The notes under the pieces were generated by a model, which saw only the letters and a list, made by a program, of their open reading frames with translations, was not told the DNA's origin and did no database searches. Made by a program: the position numbers and the translations under genes. Below are positions 1 through 5,928 of a DNA stretch of 7,795 bases, one piece after another. Origin of the DNA: Promethearchaeota archaeon (GTDB taxonomy: Archaea > Asgardarchaeota > Lokiarchaeia > Sigynarchaeales > SOKP01); assembly GCA_019057975.1 (NCBI GenBank), contig JAHLWJ010000203.1, positions 1 to 7,795 on the forward strand, read 5' to 3'. Each line of letters begins with the position of its first letter. Positions within the stretch are counted from its first letter, which is position 1.

Positions 1-1047
1 AATTCGTCTTTCAAGCATACTCGGAAAATCTTTAAATCTGGAAATTGCATCTGTTACCATGCCTTGTTCAAATTTCCACCACAATCCATCCAATTTTGTT
101 TCCCATTCTTTTTTATTTTTAGCCCCAATAAAATTTGATTCCCAATCTCTTGAATCTGGATTATTGATGTAAGTATCGATTATAGGATCAATAAAGCTAA
201 AATATAATTCTACGTCTTTGGTTGATATCGAATCTATCAAAGAAGCATATTCTAACAAGACTACTTTAATACGCTTAATATCATTTATAATAGTTTCAGC
301 ACAAATCCCCGCTTGGTCAATTTGCTGTGTAAACGCATCAAAAGACTCGTTTTCTACCTTATCCCATCTACGAACTTCAGACTTTGGGAAGTTTATCTCT
401 TCCTTATATTCAAGGGGATTATGTGTTATTGCTACTGAAATCATGGCTGAGATAAATAATTCACCTACAATTCCCACATCTCTATGAGCTATCAATGCAT
501 CTTGAAGTGATAAATCCAAGCATGGTTTTAATAATTCGAGATCATTTTTGGATTTTTTATACCAGCCCCATGCAGGGAGTAACATTCCATATAATTCTCC
601 CTTCATTTGAGCTCCAATCCAATCAGCATACTCATTCCCGAATACCTTACCATCATGTTCATATACATAATCACCCGCATGTTCCCAGGGAACACCATCT
701 TTCGCGTTATCATAAGCTGCTTTTTCTGCTGTAAATACATACTGAGGGAGTAAAAACTTTAACCAATATGATCCAAGGTAATCCGGTTCCAATATTGTTC
801 CAGCTTTAAACCTATTCGCAAATTCTTCACCACTCAGTGCTTCTAATGCTAACAAAGATATCAATTCATATTGTTCATCATCATTTATACTTTGCCTATG
901 ATGCTTGCTCCATCCACTTAGAGGAGGGTGCATATTAGTAATGATCCTGCGATCTCTTCCCTCAACAGGCATTCCAAATGTACCTCCCGCAACTTTTCCT
1001 GTCCAGCTGCCCCAAATTTTTTGGAGTAAAAAATTTCTATCGACCAT
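1..1047 (-). CDS. ADP-ribosylglycohydrolase (DraG/ARH) superfamily protein, C-terminus outside window
   Basis: Reading from the ATG at 1047-1045 leftwards gives 349 codons without a stop, in frame to base 1, so the 3' part lies beyond the left edge. The family hydrolyses ADP-ribose from proteins or related N- and O-glycosidic ADP-ribose compounds, using two Mg ions. Seen in the sequence: an N-terminal K-x-W-G-x-W-x-G-K-x-A-G-G-x-x-G-M-P-x-E-G motif (residues 10-30); an acidic NDDEQYE segment (55-61) where classical members have TDDT; an IGAQMKGELYGMLLP segment (144-158); and a DALIAHRDVGIVGELFISAM segment (183-202) that corresponds to the usual conserved histidine/glycine helix. These fit the larger ADP-ribosylglycohydrolase subfamily with N-D-D instead of T-D-D. 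The C-terminal metal motif cannot be checked here. No Shine-Dalgarno site precedes the ATG; a second ATG 13 bases upstream is out of frame. It is transcribed divergently from the acyl-CoA synthetase gene. The substrate is unknown; family assignment is fairly secure, exact activity is not. Confidence 0.85.
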   Translation of the reverse strand, partial: MVDRNFLLQKIWGSWTGKVAGGTFGMPVEGRDRRIITNMHPPLSGWSKHHRQSINDDEQYELISLLALEALSGEEFANRFKAGTILEPDYLGSYWLKFLLPQYVFTAEKAAYDNAKDGVPWEHAGDYVYEHDGKVFGNEYADWIGAQMKGELYGMLLPAWGWYKKSKNDLELLKPCLDLSLQDALIAHRDVGIVGELFISAMISVAITHNPLEYKEEINFPKSEVRRWDKVENESFDAFTQQIDQAGICAETIINDIKRIKVVLLEYASLIDSISTKDVELYFSFIDPIIDTYINNPDSRDWESNFIGAKNKKEWETKLDGLWWKFEQGMVTDAISRFKDFPSMLERRI

Positions 1048-1086
1048 AATTAAATCTCATTTTTTTTCTGTTATTGATATTAACTT

Positions 1087-1109
1087 AAATTAAACATGTA
1101 AATTAAACA
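1087..1109. repeat. Direct repeat AAATTAAACA x2 upstream of the hydrolase gene
   Basis: AAATTAAACA occurs at 1087-1096 and again at 1100-1109, separated by three bases (13 bases start to start). A shorter AATTAAAC copy lies at 1336-1343. The pair sits about 40-62 bases upstream of the leftward start codon, where the TATA box and its flank would be expected; on the - strand the first copy overlaps a TTTAATTTAA stretch (1094-1085) that could serve as the TATA box. The repeat may be an operator, but an AT-rich 10-mer in an AT-rich spacer can also arise by chance. Confidence 0.35.
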
Positions 1110-1141
1110 AACTACTTTTTCACATCATCCTTTGTTGTATA

Positions 1142-1278
1142 ATTAGGGGGCAAGAGTTGATCGCATCTTTATACCCCAATGGCCCTCTTGACATGTAATA
1201 ACCCAAAGAGACGGGAAAACCCCAATTTTGCTCCCAACAGCTATGATCGAGCTTATTAAAGATGAAGCAAAAGGATAA
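1142..1278 (+). pseudogene. Probable 3' remnant of a decayed gene with a one-base frameshift
   Basis: Two adjoining + strand frames give protein-like sequence. The first frame (1142-1195) reads ...RGQELIASLYPNGPLDM and then meets TAA TAA. The second frame, open from 1192, reads VITQRDGKTPILLPTAM followed by IELIKDEAKG and a TAA at 1276-1278. Restoring one G after the ATG at 1193-1195 would join them into one reading frame of ordinary composition. No start codon or Shine-Dalgarno site precedes it, and the first frame closes upstream with TAA at 1091-1093, so the 5' part is lost or too diverged. GC content is about 49%, higher than the surrounding spacer. A T-run at 1310 lies where a terminator for this gene would be. 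I do not recognise the family. It could instead be a structured RNA, or an intact gene end broken by a sequencing error. Confidence 0.4.
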
Positions 1279-1309
1279 GTATAACCTTAACGAGTTTATT
1301 TCAAGTTGC

Positions 1310-1322
1310 TTTTTTTTCTTTT
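1310..1322 (+). terminator. T-run, possible terminator after the remnant
   Basis: Eight T, one C, then four T follow the TAA at 1278 by about 30 bases. Archaeal transcription commonly ends at T-runs without a hairpin. Two further T-runs (1348-1354 and 1364-1371) could serve as backup sites. Together they would isolate the synthetase gene from upstream + strand transcription. The spacer is AT-rich, so chance T-runs are possible. Confidence 0.35.
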
Positions 1323-1424
1323 GTAAATTTCCTTTAATTAAACCATGTTTTTTTGTAGTAAAGTTTTTTTTCTCAATTTATTTTTGTAATCTAACTATTA
1401 GTAATCAATTTATTTGTAAGTAAA

Positions 1425-1437
1425 AGAAATTATAAAA
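1425..1437 (+). promoter_or_regulatory. Candidate archaeal promoter (TATA box) for the acyl-CoA synthetase gene
   Basis: TATAAAA at 1431-1437 is preceded by the purine-rich AGAAAT, which could act as the BRE. Its centre lies about 35 bases before the ATG at 1469. With the usual 25-base offset, transcription would start about 10 bases before the ATG, giving an almost leaderless mRNA. This agrees with the absence of a Shine-Dalgarno site before that ATG. Confidence 0.5.
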
Positions 1438-1468
1438 TTCCATACTTTTCAAATAAGTCTAACCAATT

Positions 1469-3661
1469 ATGATAAATACAATTCCAGATAAAATTCCTAA
1501 ACAGATTTTGAAGAACTTAAAAAAGGGAATTTATGACAAGATTATTTTATTCGCACTAGGGGTTTTTGGTTCCCATAAATTGAGAGAATTTGTTAATGAT
1601 CCAAACAACTCTATTAAAAAAAGAATGGACAAAGCCTTATTCTTAGACTGGGTGGATCAGTTAAAAGAGAAAGAATTTATTGAGGAATTTGAGCTAGATA
1701 ACGAAATTAATTATATAATTACACCTAAAGGGGAAGATGAAATACTGAAATATTTGATAAGTTTAAAGATTTTTAAAAGCCTTGAGAAAATTCTCATAGA
1801 TTTCATCGATCCAACTGAAAAAAATAACGTTGTGCCCTCAAAGTCTGTATCTAGTTATACAATAAATTACAAGGATTTTGTATTTGGTCTTTATTCATTG
1901 TATTGGCGGTTGGATTCCTTTCAAATTACAAAGGAATTTGAAAAAATTGGACCTGATATAAAAGGATCGCTTGGAAAGTGTTTAGAACGTAATGCTAAAA
2001 AATACGCTAACAATAAAGCCTTGCTTTTTGAAGAACAAGTATATACACATAAAGAATTAAATGAATGGATCAACCGTTATGCAAATTTCTTTCTTTCTTT
2101 AGGTGTAACTAAAGGAGAAGTAATTAACGTCTTCTTAGAAAATAGACCTGATTTGATGTTTATAATGGGAGCAATGTCAAAAATTGGTACTATTGGATCT
2201 CTGATAAATATAAGGCAAAGATCAGCAACTCTTCGACACAGCTTGAAATTAAACCAAGTAAGATTCTATGTTATAGGTGAAGAACTAATTGACGCATTTG
2301 AGGAAGTTAGGGGAGATCTGGAATTGACTCAAGAAGATAAGCTTTATTTTCTTAAAGATAACGAGGGAACAGTTATACCCGAGGGTTATATTGACTTGAA
2401 GGAACAAATTAAACATCAAGATATCACAAATCCCTCAACTACTAATGAAATGTTTGGGAGGGATACTTACGTTTTTATTTTTACTTCCGGAACCACCGGG
2501 CTTCCTAAAGCTGCTCATATCCGTAATGTTCATACTCTCGGAGCTATTTTAGGATGGGGTAAAATGGCATTAAATTTGAAAACAGACGATATTTATTATA
2601 TATCTCTTCCAATGTATCATAGCAATGCTTTGCATATAGGATGGTCAGCTGCTATTGCTAATGGTTCTGCTGTTGCTTTAGCACGAAGATTTAGCGTAAG
2701 CAATTTTTGGAAAGATATTATTAAGTTTAAAGCCACTTGCTTTAACTATATAGGTGAGATTTGCCGATACTTATACAACCAACCACCTAGTCCGAACGAT
2801 AGGAAACATAGTGTCACTAAAATTGCGGGAAATGGCCTTAAACCAGAGATGTGGAAAGAATTTAAAGAAAGATTTGGTATTAGAGAAGTTCTCGAACATT
2901 ATGGTATGACCGAAATGCGAGGAATGTTTTGTAATTATCTCAATTTAGACTGTACTATAGGCGTTTGTTTAAACCCCCATACTATCGTTAAATATGATAT
3001 TGTTAATGATGAGCCTATCCCTGGAGAAGATGGATTTCTTCAAAGAGTTGAAGAAGGTGAAGCGGGATTATTCCTCATGGAAATTCAGGATCCGTATACT
3101 TTTGCAGGATATACCAATAAAGCAGCAAGTAAACAGAAAATACTTGAAAATGCGTTCGAAGAGGGTGATATGTGGTTGTATTCGGGTGATTTGATTAGAT
3201 ACATAGGATATCAACATGCACAATTCGTAGATCGACTTGGCGATACATTTCGTTGGAAAGGGGAGAATGTGTCGACATCTGAAATCGAAGATGTTATTTC
3301 TTCTTTTGAAGAAGTTGATCATTCATCTGTTTATGGAGTTCAAATACCGGGTACAGAAGGAAAAGCCGGTATGGCTTCAATTTTCTCTAAGAAGAAACCT
3401 GATGAGTTTGATTTTAACGGAGTTCTAAAAATTTTAAATGAAAATTTACCAAAGTATGCTATCCCCGTTTTCATCCGCTTTTTATCAGAATTATCTACAA
3501 CAGCTACCCATAAAATCCAAAAATCCGATATGAAAGAGGTTGGCTTTGAAATTAGAAAAACTAATGATCCTATTTACATACTTTTACCTGATAATTCAGA
3601 ATACAAACTTCTTACAGATGAGATTCATTTAAATATTATCAATGAAAAATATAGATTTTAA
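1469..3661 (+). CDS. FATP/SLC27-type acyl-CoA synthetase with N-terminal winged-helix-like domain
   Basis: This 730-residue protein is an ANL-superfamily enzyme that activates a carboxylic acid with ATP and CoA to acyl-CoA through an acyl-AMP. Seen: the P-loop FIFTSGTTGLPKAA (336-349), a YHSNALHIGW segment (383-392), HYGMTE (477-482), YSGDL (571-575), and DRLGDTFRWKGENVSTSE (588-605), which is typical of fatty-acid transport proteins and very-long-chain synthetases. Near the C-terminus, ATHKIQK (679-685) matches the family's TGTFKLQK; K682 is the likely adenylation lysine. The enzyme core spans about 160-730. The first 110 residues are extra: a helical segment and then WVDQLKEKEFIEEFEL...YIITPKGEDEI (61-92), which resembles the recognition helix and wing of PadR-type regulators. 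No transmembrane segment is evident. The ATG follows a TATA box by about 35 bases with no Shine-Dalgarno site. The natural substrate is unknown; long-chain or branched fatty acids are most likely by family, while carnitine- or bile-acid-type substrates cannot be excluded. Confidence 0.9.
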   Translation: MINTIPDKIPKQILKNLKKGIYDKIILFALGVFGSHKLREFVNDPNNSIKKRMDKALFLDWVDQLKEKEFIEEFELDNEINYIITPKGEDEILKYLISLKIFKSLEKILIDFIDPTEKNNVVPSKSVSSYTINYKDFVFGLYSLYWRLDSFQITKEFEKIGPDIKGSLGKCLERNAKKYANNKALLFEEQVYTHKELNEWINRYANFFLSLGVTKGEVINVFLENRPDLMFIMGAMSKIGTIGSLINIRQRSATLRHSLKLNQVRFYVIGEELIDAFEEVRGDLELTQEDKLYFLKDNEGTVIPEGYIDLKEQIKHQDITNPSTTNEMFGRDTYVFIFTSGTTGLPKAAHIRNVHTLGAILGWGKMALNLKTDDIYYISLPMYHSNALHIGWSAAIANGSAVALARRFSVSNFWKDIIKFKATCFNYIGEICRYLYNQPPSPNDRKHSVTKIAGNGLKPEMWKEFKERFGIREVLEHYGMTEMRGMFCNYLNLDCTIGVCLNPHTIVKYDIVNDEPIPGEDGFLQRVEEGEAGLFLMEIQDPYTFAGYTNKAASKQKILENAFEEGDMWLYSGDLIRYIGYQHAQFVDRLGDTFRWKGENVSTSEIEDVISSFEEVDHSSVYGVQIPGTEGKAGMASIFSKKKPDEFDFNGVLKILNENLPKYAIPVFIRFLSELSTTATHKIQKSDMKEVGFEIRKTNDPIYILLPDNSEYKLLTDEIHLNIINEKYRF

Positions 3662-3733
3662 GGAGAATATTACAAACATTAACGAGAAATTTTTAATTTA
3701 ATACTTATTTAAACTCTAATATTACTTATTGGA

Positions 3734-3741
3734 TTAAATTA
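3734..3741 (+). promoter_or_regulatory. Weak candidate TATA box for the ferredoxin-domain gene
   Basis: TTAAATTA lies about 34 bases before the GTG at 3771 and about 43 before the ATG at 3780. This spacing would give a short or absent leader, consistent with no Shine-Dalgarno site upstream. The 109-base spacer after the synthetase gene is AT-rich throughout and has only a weak T5 stretch (3689-3693), so read-through from the synthetase gene is an equally good explanation for expression. Confidence 0.25.
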
Positions 3742-3770
3742 CAGTAAAAAAATAAAACAAAAAACATAAT

Positions 3771-4898
3771 GTGAAAAAAATGCCTGAAGCTTTAGACAAC
3801 AAATATAAACAAGCAGCTCAAACAATTGGTGCCATATTCGGTATAAGCGACACTTTAGTAGCCATATTGAAGCATCTAATCGAAGAAAAATATTTAGATT
3901 TTATTTTAGCATTTAAAAGGAAAAAATCTCAAACGTTAGAGCAATTAAAAGAAAGTAGTGGTCTTTCTGAAGAAGAAATCTTGAAAAATGTTGAAGTGCT
4001 TGCTAAAATTGGATTAATTTTTAATCAACCAAATAGAACTGGTTTGATGGTATTTCGATTAATGCCCTTCGTTAATGTTGGGATTTTTGAATACACTTAC
4101 ATGAAGGCATTAGAAGAAACTGAGGAAAATAAGGAAATAGCAAGATTATTTCAAAAATTAAAGGACGAAGGTAAACAACGTCTTCAAGCTAATTATGATG
4201 CGTTTCTTGGATACCTTAAACAAATGCGTCCAATTGATAGAACTATACCATACACTGTTAACAAAGAATCTGGAAAAGAGATCGAAGTTCTTGTTAATGA
4301 AGAAATGGATGTACCTGAAGAAAAGGTATTACCGACTCAAACCGTAGAGGAACTAATTAACAAATTTGATGAAATTGCTGTAGGTCATTGTTTTTGCCGA
4401 CATCATAAAGATCTAATAGGAGAACCATGTAAACAAACAGATGTAAGAGAAAATTGTTTTACATTAGGAAAGTCTGCTCGTTATACCACTGAACAAGGAT
4501 TTGCAAGGATGATATCAAAAGAAGAAGCTATAAAGATCATAAAAAAAGCTGAAGAAGATGGATTGGTACATAAAGCTTATCATCCTAATTTTGATATTAC
4601 CAAAGACGAAACTAGTATATGCAATTGTTGTACATGTTGTTGCGGACAGGTAGGAGGACCTACAGTTAATGCAACCAACTTTATCTCTCAAGTTGACCAT
4701 GATAAGTGTGTCGGTTGTGGAACTTGCGTCGAAAATTGTCACACTGGTACAATGCAATTAAATGATGAAGGAAAGGCTGAAAGAGTAGGGGAATACTGTA
4801 TTGGTTGTGGGGTGTGCGCGGCATTTTGTCCTGAAAATGCTATTTCGTTAGTAGAAAATAAAAGAGTTGTTAGAATAGCGCCAGCAAGAGCAAATTAA
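3771..4898 (+). CDS. Cysteine-rich 4Fe-4S ferredoxin-domain protein with N-terminal winged-helix-like region
   Basis: The protein has 375 residues from the GTG at 3771; an ATG three codons later (3780) is an equally likely start (372 residues), and neither has a Shine-Dalgarno site. The N-terminal third is helical. It contains TLEQLKESSGLSEEEILKNV then EVLAKIGLIF (55-84), which looks like a helix-turn-helix of the winged type. The middle holds HCFCRHH (206-212), C220 and C229, then CNCCTCCC (284-291). The C-terminal 65 residues are a bacterial-type 2x[4Fe-4S] ferredoxin: CVGCGTCVENC (313-323) and CIGCGVCAAFCP (343-354). In total 18 cysteines are visible. Such proteins occur in anaerobic archaea and syntrophic bacteria without firm function; electron transfer between flavin enzymes and ferredoxin is likely. 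The first ferredoxin motif ends in CH instead of the usual CP. It lies between acyl-CoA synthetase and hydratase genes, so a role with beta-oxidation electrons is plausible but inferred. The protein should be cytoplasmic; no signal peptide is seen. Confidence 0.85.
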   Translation: MKKMPEALDNKYKQAAQTIGAIFGISDTLVAILKHLIEEKYLDFILAFKRKKSQTLEQLKESSGLSEEEILKNVEVLAKIGLIFNQPNRTGLMVFRLMPFVNVGIFEYTYMKALEETEENKEIARLFQKLKDEGKQRLQANYDAFLGYLKQMRPIDRTIPYTVNKESGKEIEVLVNEEMDVPEEKVLPTQTVEELINKFDEIAVGHCFCRHHKDLIGEPCKQTDVRENCFTLGKSARYTTEQGFARMISKEEAIKIIKKAEEDGLVHKAYHPNFDITKDETSICNCCTCCCGQVGGPTVNATNFISQVDHDKCVGCGTCVENCHTGTMQLNDEGKAERVGEYCIGCGVCAAFCPENAISLVENKRVVRIAPARAN

Positions 4899-4908
4899 AC
4901 AACAACTA

Positions 4909-4930
4909 TTTTTTATAATATTTTTTTTTA
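4909..4930 (+). terminator. T-run terminator after the ferredoxin-domain gene
   Basis: T6 at 4909-4914 and T9 at 4921-4929 begin 11 bases after the TAA at 4896-4898. There is no GC-rich hairpin before them, as is usual for archaeal intrinsic termination. A new promoter and a Shine-Dalgarno site follow, so the hydratase pair is probably a separate transcription unit. Confidence 0.6.
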
Positions 4931-4985
4931 TATCTGATTTCAATAGGTTTTGTTATTTAATTTCGATAATAAAACAATAAAATAC

Positions 4986-4996
4986 TATATATAAAG
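4986..4996 (+). promoter_or_regulatory. Candidate TATA box for the hydratase pair
   Basis: TATATATAAAG lies about 100 bases before the ATG at 5095. A start about 25 bases downstream would give a leader of about 75 bases that includes the Shine-Dalgarno site at 5081. A second TATA-like stretch, AAATATATAG (5057-5066), is closer, but a start from it would leave the GGAG outside or at the edge of the mRNA, so the upstream box is preferred. Confidence 0.4.
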
Positions 4997-5080
4997 TTGA
5001 ATGAAGAAAAAAGAAAAGTAAATAATAATTTCGATACACAATCATATAAGACTATTAAATATATAGAAATTAAGAAGATT

Positions 5081-5084
5081 GGAG
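5081..5084 (+). promoter_or_regulatory. Shine-Dalgarno site GGAG before the first hydratase
   Basis: GGAG at 5081-5084 leaves 10 bases before the ATG at 5095. It supports that ATG as the start and shows that this transcript has a leader, unlike the synthetase transcript. Confidence 0.5.
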
Positions 5085-5094
5085 TTAGAATAAA

Positions 5095-5892
5095 ATGGAT
5101 TATAAATACATAATTGTTGAAAAGAAAGAACATCTTACAATTATTCGTCTTAATAGACCAGAAGTAAGAAATGCTATCAATCCATACGTAAGCATTGAGT
5201 TGGAAGATGTATTTAATGAATTTGAAAATGACTCAAATGCTTGGGTTGCAATTGTGACTGGAGTTGGTGATAAAGCATTTTCTGCCGGATTTGATTTAAA
5301 ATGGGCAGCAACGACTAGTGTCGAAGAACAACAAGAAGCCTTTGGTAAGCTTAAATATAAGGCGGTTACTGGAGGTCTAACCTTTAACCCCAATATTACC
5401 AAACCAGTCATCGCTGCTGTAAATGGTTTTGCGTTTGGTGGAGGATTCGAACTTGCATTAGGCTGTGATCTTATCATTGCTGCTGAAAATGCTATATTTT
5501 CTCTACCTGAACCATTAGTAGGACGTGTTCCTACTGAAGGAGGTGTTCATAGATTATCGAGACAAATTCCTTATCACCTCGCGATGGAAATCCTCTTTAC
5601 TTATAAGCGTATTTCTGCTCAAGAAGGGATAAAATATGGTTTTGTAAATAAGGTAGTTCCATTAGACCAGTTAATGGATGAAGCAGAGAAAATGGCAAAT
5701 GTTATAATGGAGGGTTCACCTTTAGCAATTCGAGCGATTAAACAGATGGCTAACGATGGCCTTGAAATGACATTAAGAAAAGCAAACTCTACAACTTTCT
5801 CACTCTATGCGAAATTTACCCAGTCTCATGATTTTAGAGAGGGTCCAAAAGCTTTCTCAGAAAAAAGAAAACCGAAATGGAAAGGCACTTGA
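5095..5892 (+). CDS. Enoyl-CoA hydratase/isomerase family protein (crotonase fold), copy 1
   Basis: This 265-residue protein has the normal length for a crotonase and should catalyse hydration of 2-enoyl-CoA to 3-hydroxyacyl-CoA in beta-oxidation or a similar pathway, in the cytoplasm as a trimer or hexamer. Seen: the N-terminal LNRPEVRNAI (19-28); the oxyanion-hole segment AFSAGFDLKW (61-70); AAVNGFAFGGGFELALGCDL (107-126), whose E119 aligns with the first catalytic glutamate of rat hydratase (E144); and LPEPLVGRVPTEGG (137-150), whose E139 aligns with the second (E164). Both glutamates support hydratase activity over simple isomerase activity. The HRLSRQIPYHLAME helix and a basic C-terminus (SEKRKPKWKGT) follow. 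GGAG and an ATG fix the start. It is followed after 36 bases by a close paralogue, probably on the same mRNA. Dehydration of carnitinyl-CoA or hydrolysis of a ring ketone, as known in relatives, cannot be excluded. Confidence 0.92.
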   Translation: MDYKYIIVEKKEHLTIIRLNRPEVRNAINPYVSIELEDVFNEFENDSNAWVAIVTGVGDKAFSAGFDLKWAATTSVEEQQEAFGKLKYKAVTGGLTFNPNITKPVIAAVNGFAFGGGFELALGCDLIIAAENAIFSLPEPLVGRVPTEGGVHRLSRQIPYHLAMEILFTYKRISAQEGIKYGFVNKVVPLDQLMDEAEKMANVIMEGSPLAIRAIKQMANDGLEMTLRKANSTTFSLYAKFTQSHDFREGPKAFSEKRKPKWKGT

Positions 5893-5914
5893 ATTACATA
5901 GAGGTAAAAAAAAA

Positions 5915-5922
5915 GGAAGTGA
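5915..5922 (+). promoter_or_regulatory. Strong Shine-Dalgarno site GGAAGTGA that fixes a TTG start
   Basis: GGAAGTGA differs by one base from the archaeal optimum GGAGGTGA and ends six bases before the TTG at 5929-5931. With the match of the TTG-initiated N-terminus to copy 1 from its first residue on, it settles TTG as the start of the second hydratase. A partial second site, GAGGTAAA, lies at 5901-5908. Confidence 0.65.
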
Positions 5923-5928
5923 ATAAAA

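Larger units (their letters stand above)
1048..1468. other. Divergent intergenic region (421 bases)
   Basis: No intact gene is visible here. From left to right it holds an AT-rich leader for the leftward hydrolase gene with a 10-base direct repeat (1087-1109), a GC-richer island at about 1146-1252 (52 G or C in 107 bases by hand count) that reads like a frameshifted gene remnant on the + strand, three T-runs on the + strand (1310-1322, 1348-1354, 1364-1371), and a TATA-like box before the rightward synthetase gene. The bases from about 1300 to 1440 are very AT-rich and otherwise show nothing recognisable. Confidence 0.7.

Noticed and set aside
218..1093. Three + strand open frames (218-487, 495-734, 905-1093)
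   Set aside because: They overlap the - strand ADP-ribosylglycohydrolase gene, whose translation carries the family motifs along its whole visible length; the + strand products show none.
1146..1196. H/ACA guide RNA: the CAAGAG/CTCTTG stem is followed directly by ACA at 1191-1193
   Set aside because: The stem-loop is only about 40 bases, with no kink-turn and no clear guide pocket; archaeal H/ACA units are longer.
1127..1260. Open - strand frame through the GC-rich island, including a short ATG-started stretch ending at a TGA near 1120
   Set aside because: It needs no frameshift, but its composition is odd for a protein (rich in W, C and H), no Shine-Dalgarno site precedes it, and it mirrors the more convincing + strand reading.
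4515..4757. - strand open frame of 80 codons inside the ferredoxin-domain gene
   Set aside because: It lies antisense to the conserved CxCCxCCC and ferredoxin motifs and has no start signals of its own.
5100..5477. Open - strand frame of 125 codons inside the first hydratase gene
   Set aside because: It is antisense to a well-conserved crotonase coding region and its translation shows no recognisable motif; it is a by-product of codon composition.
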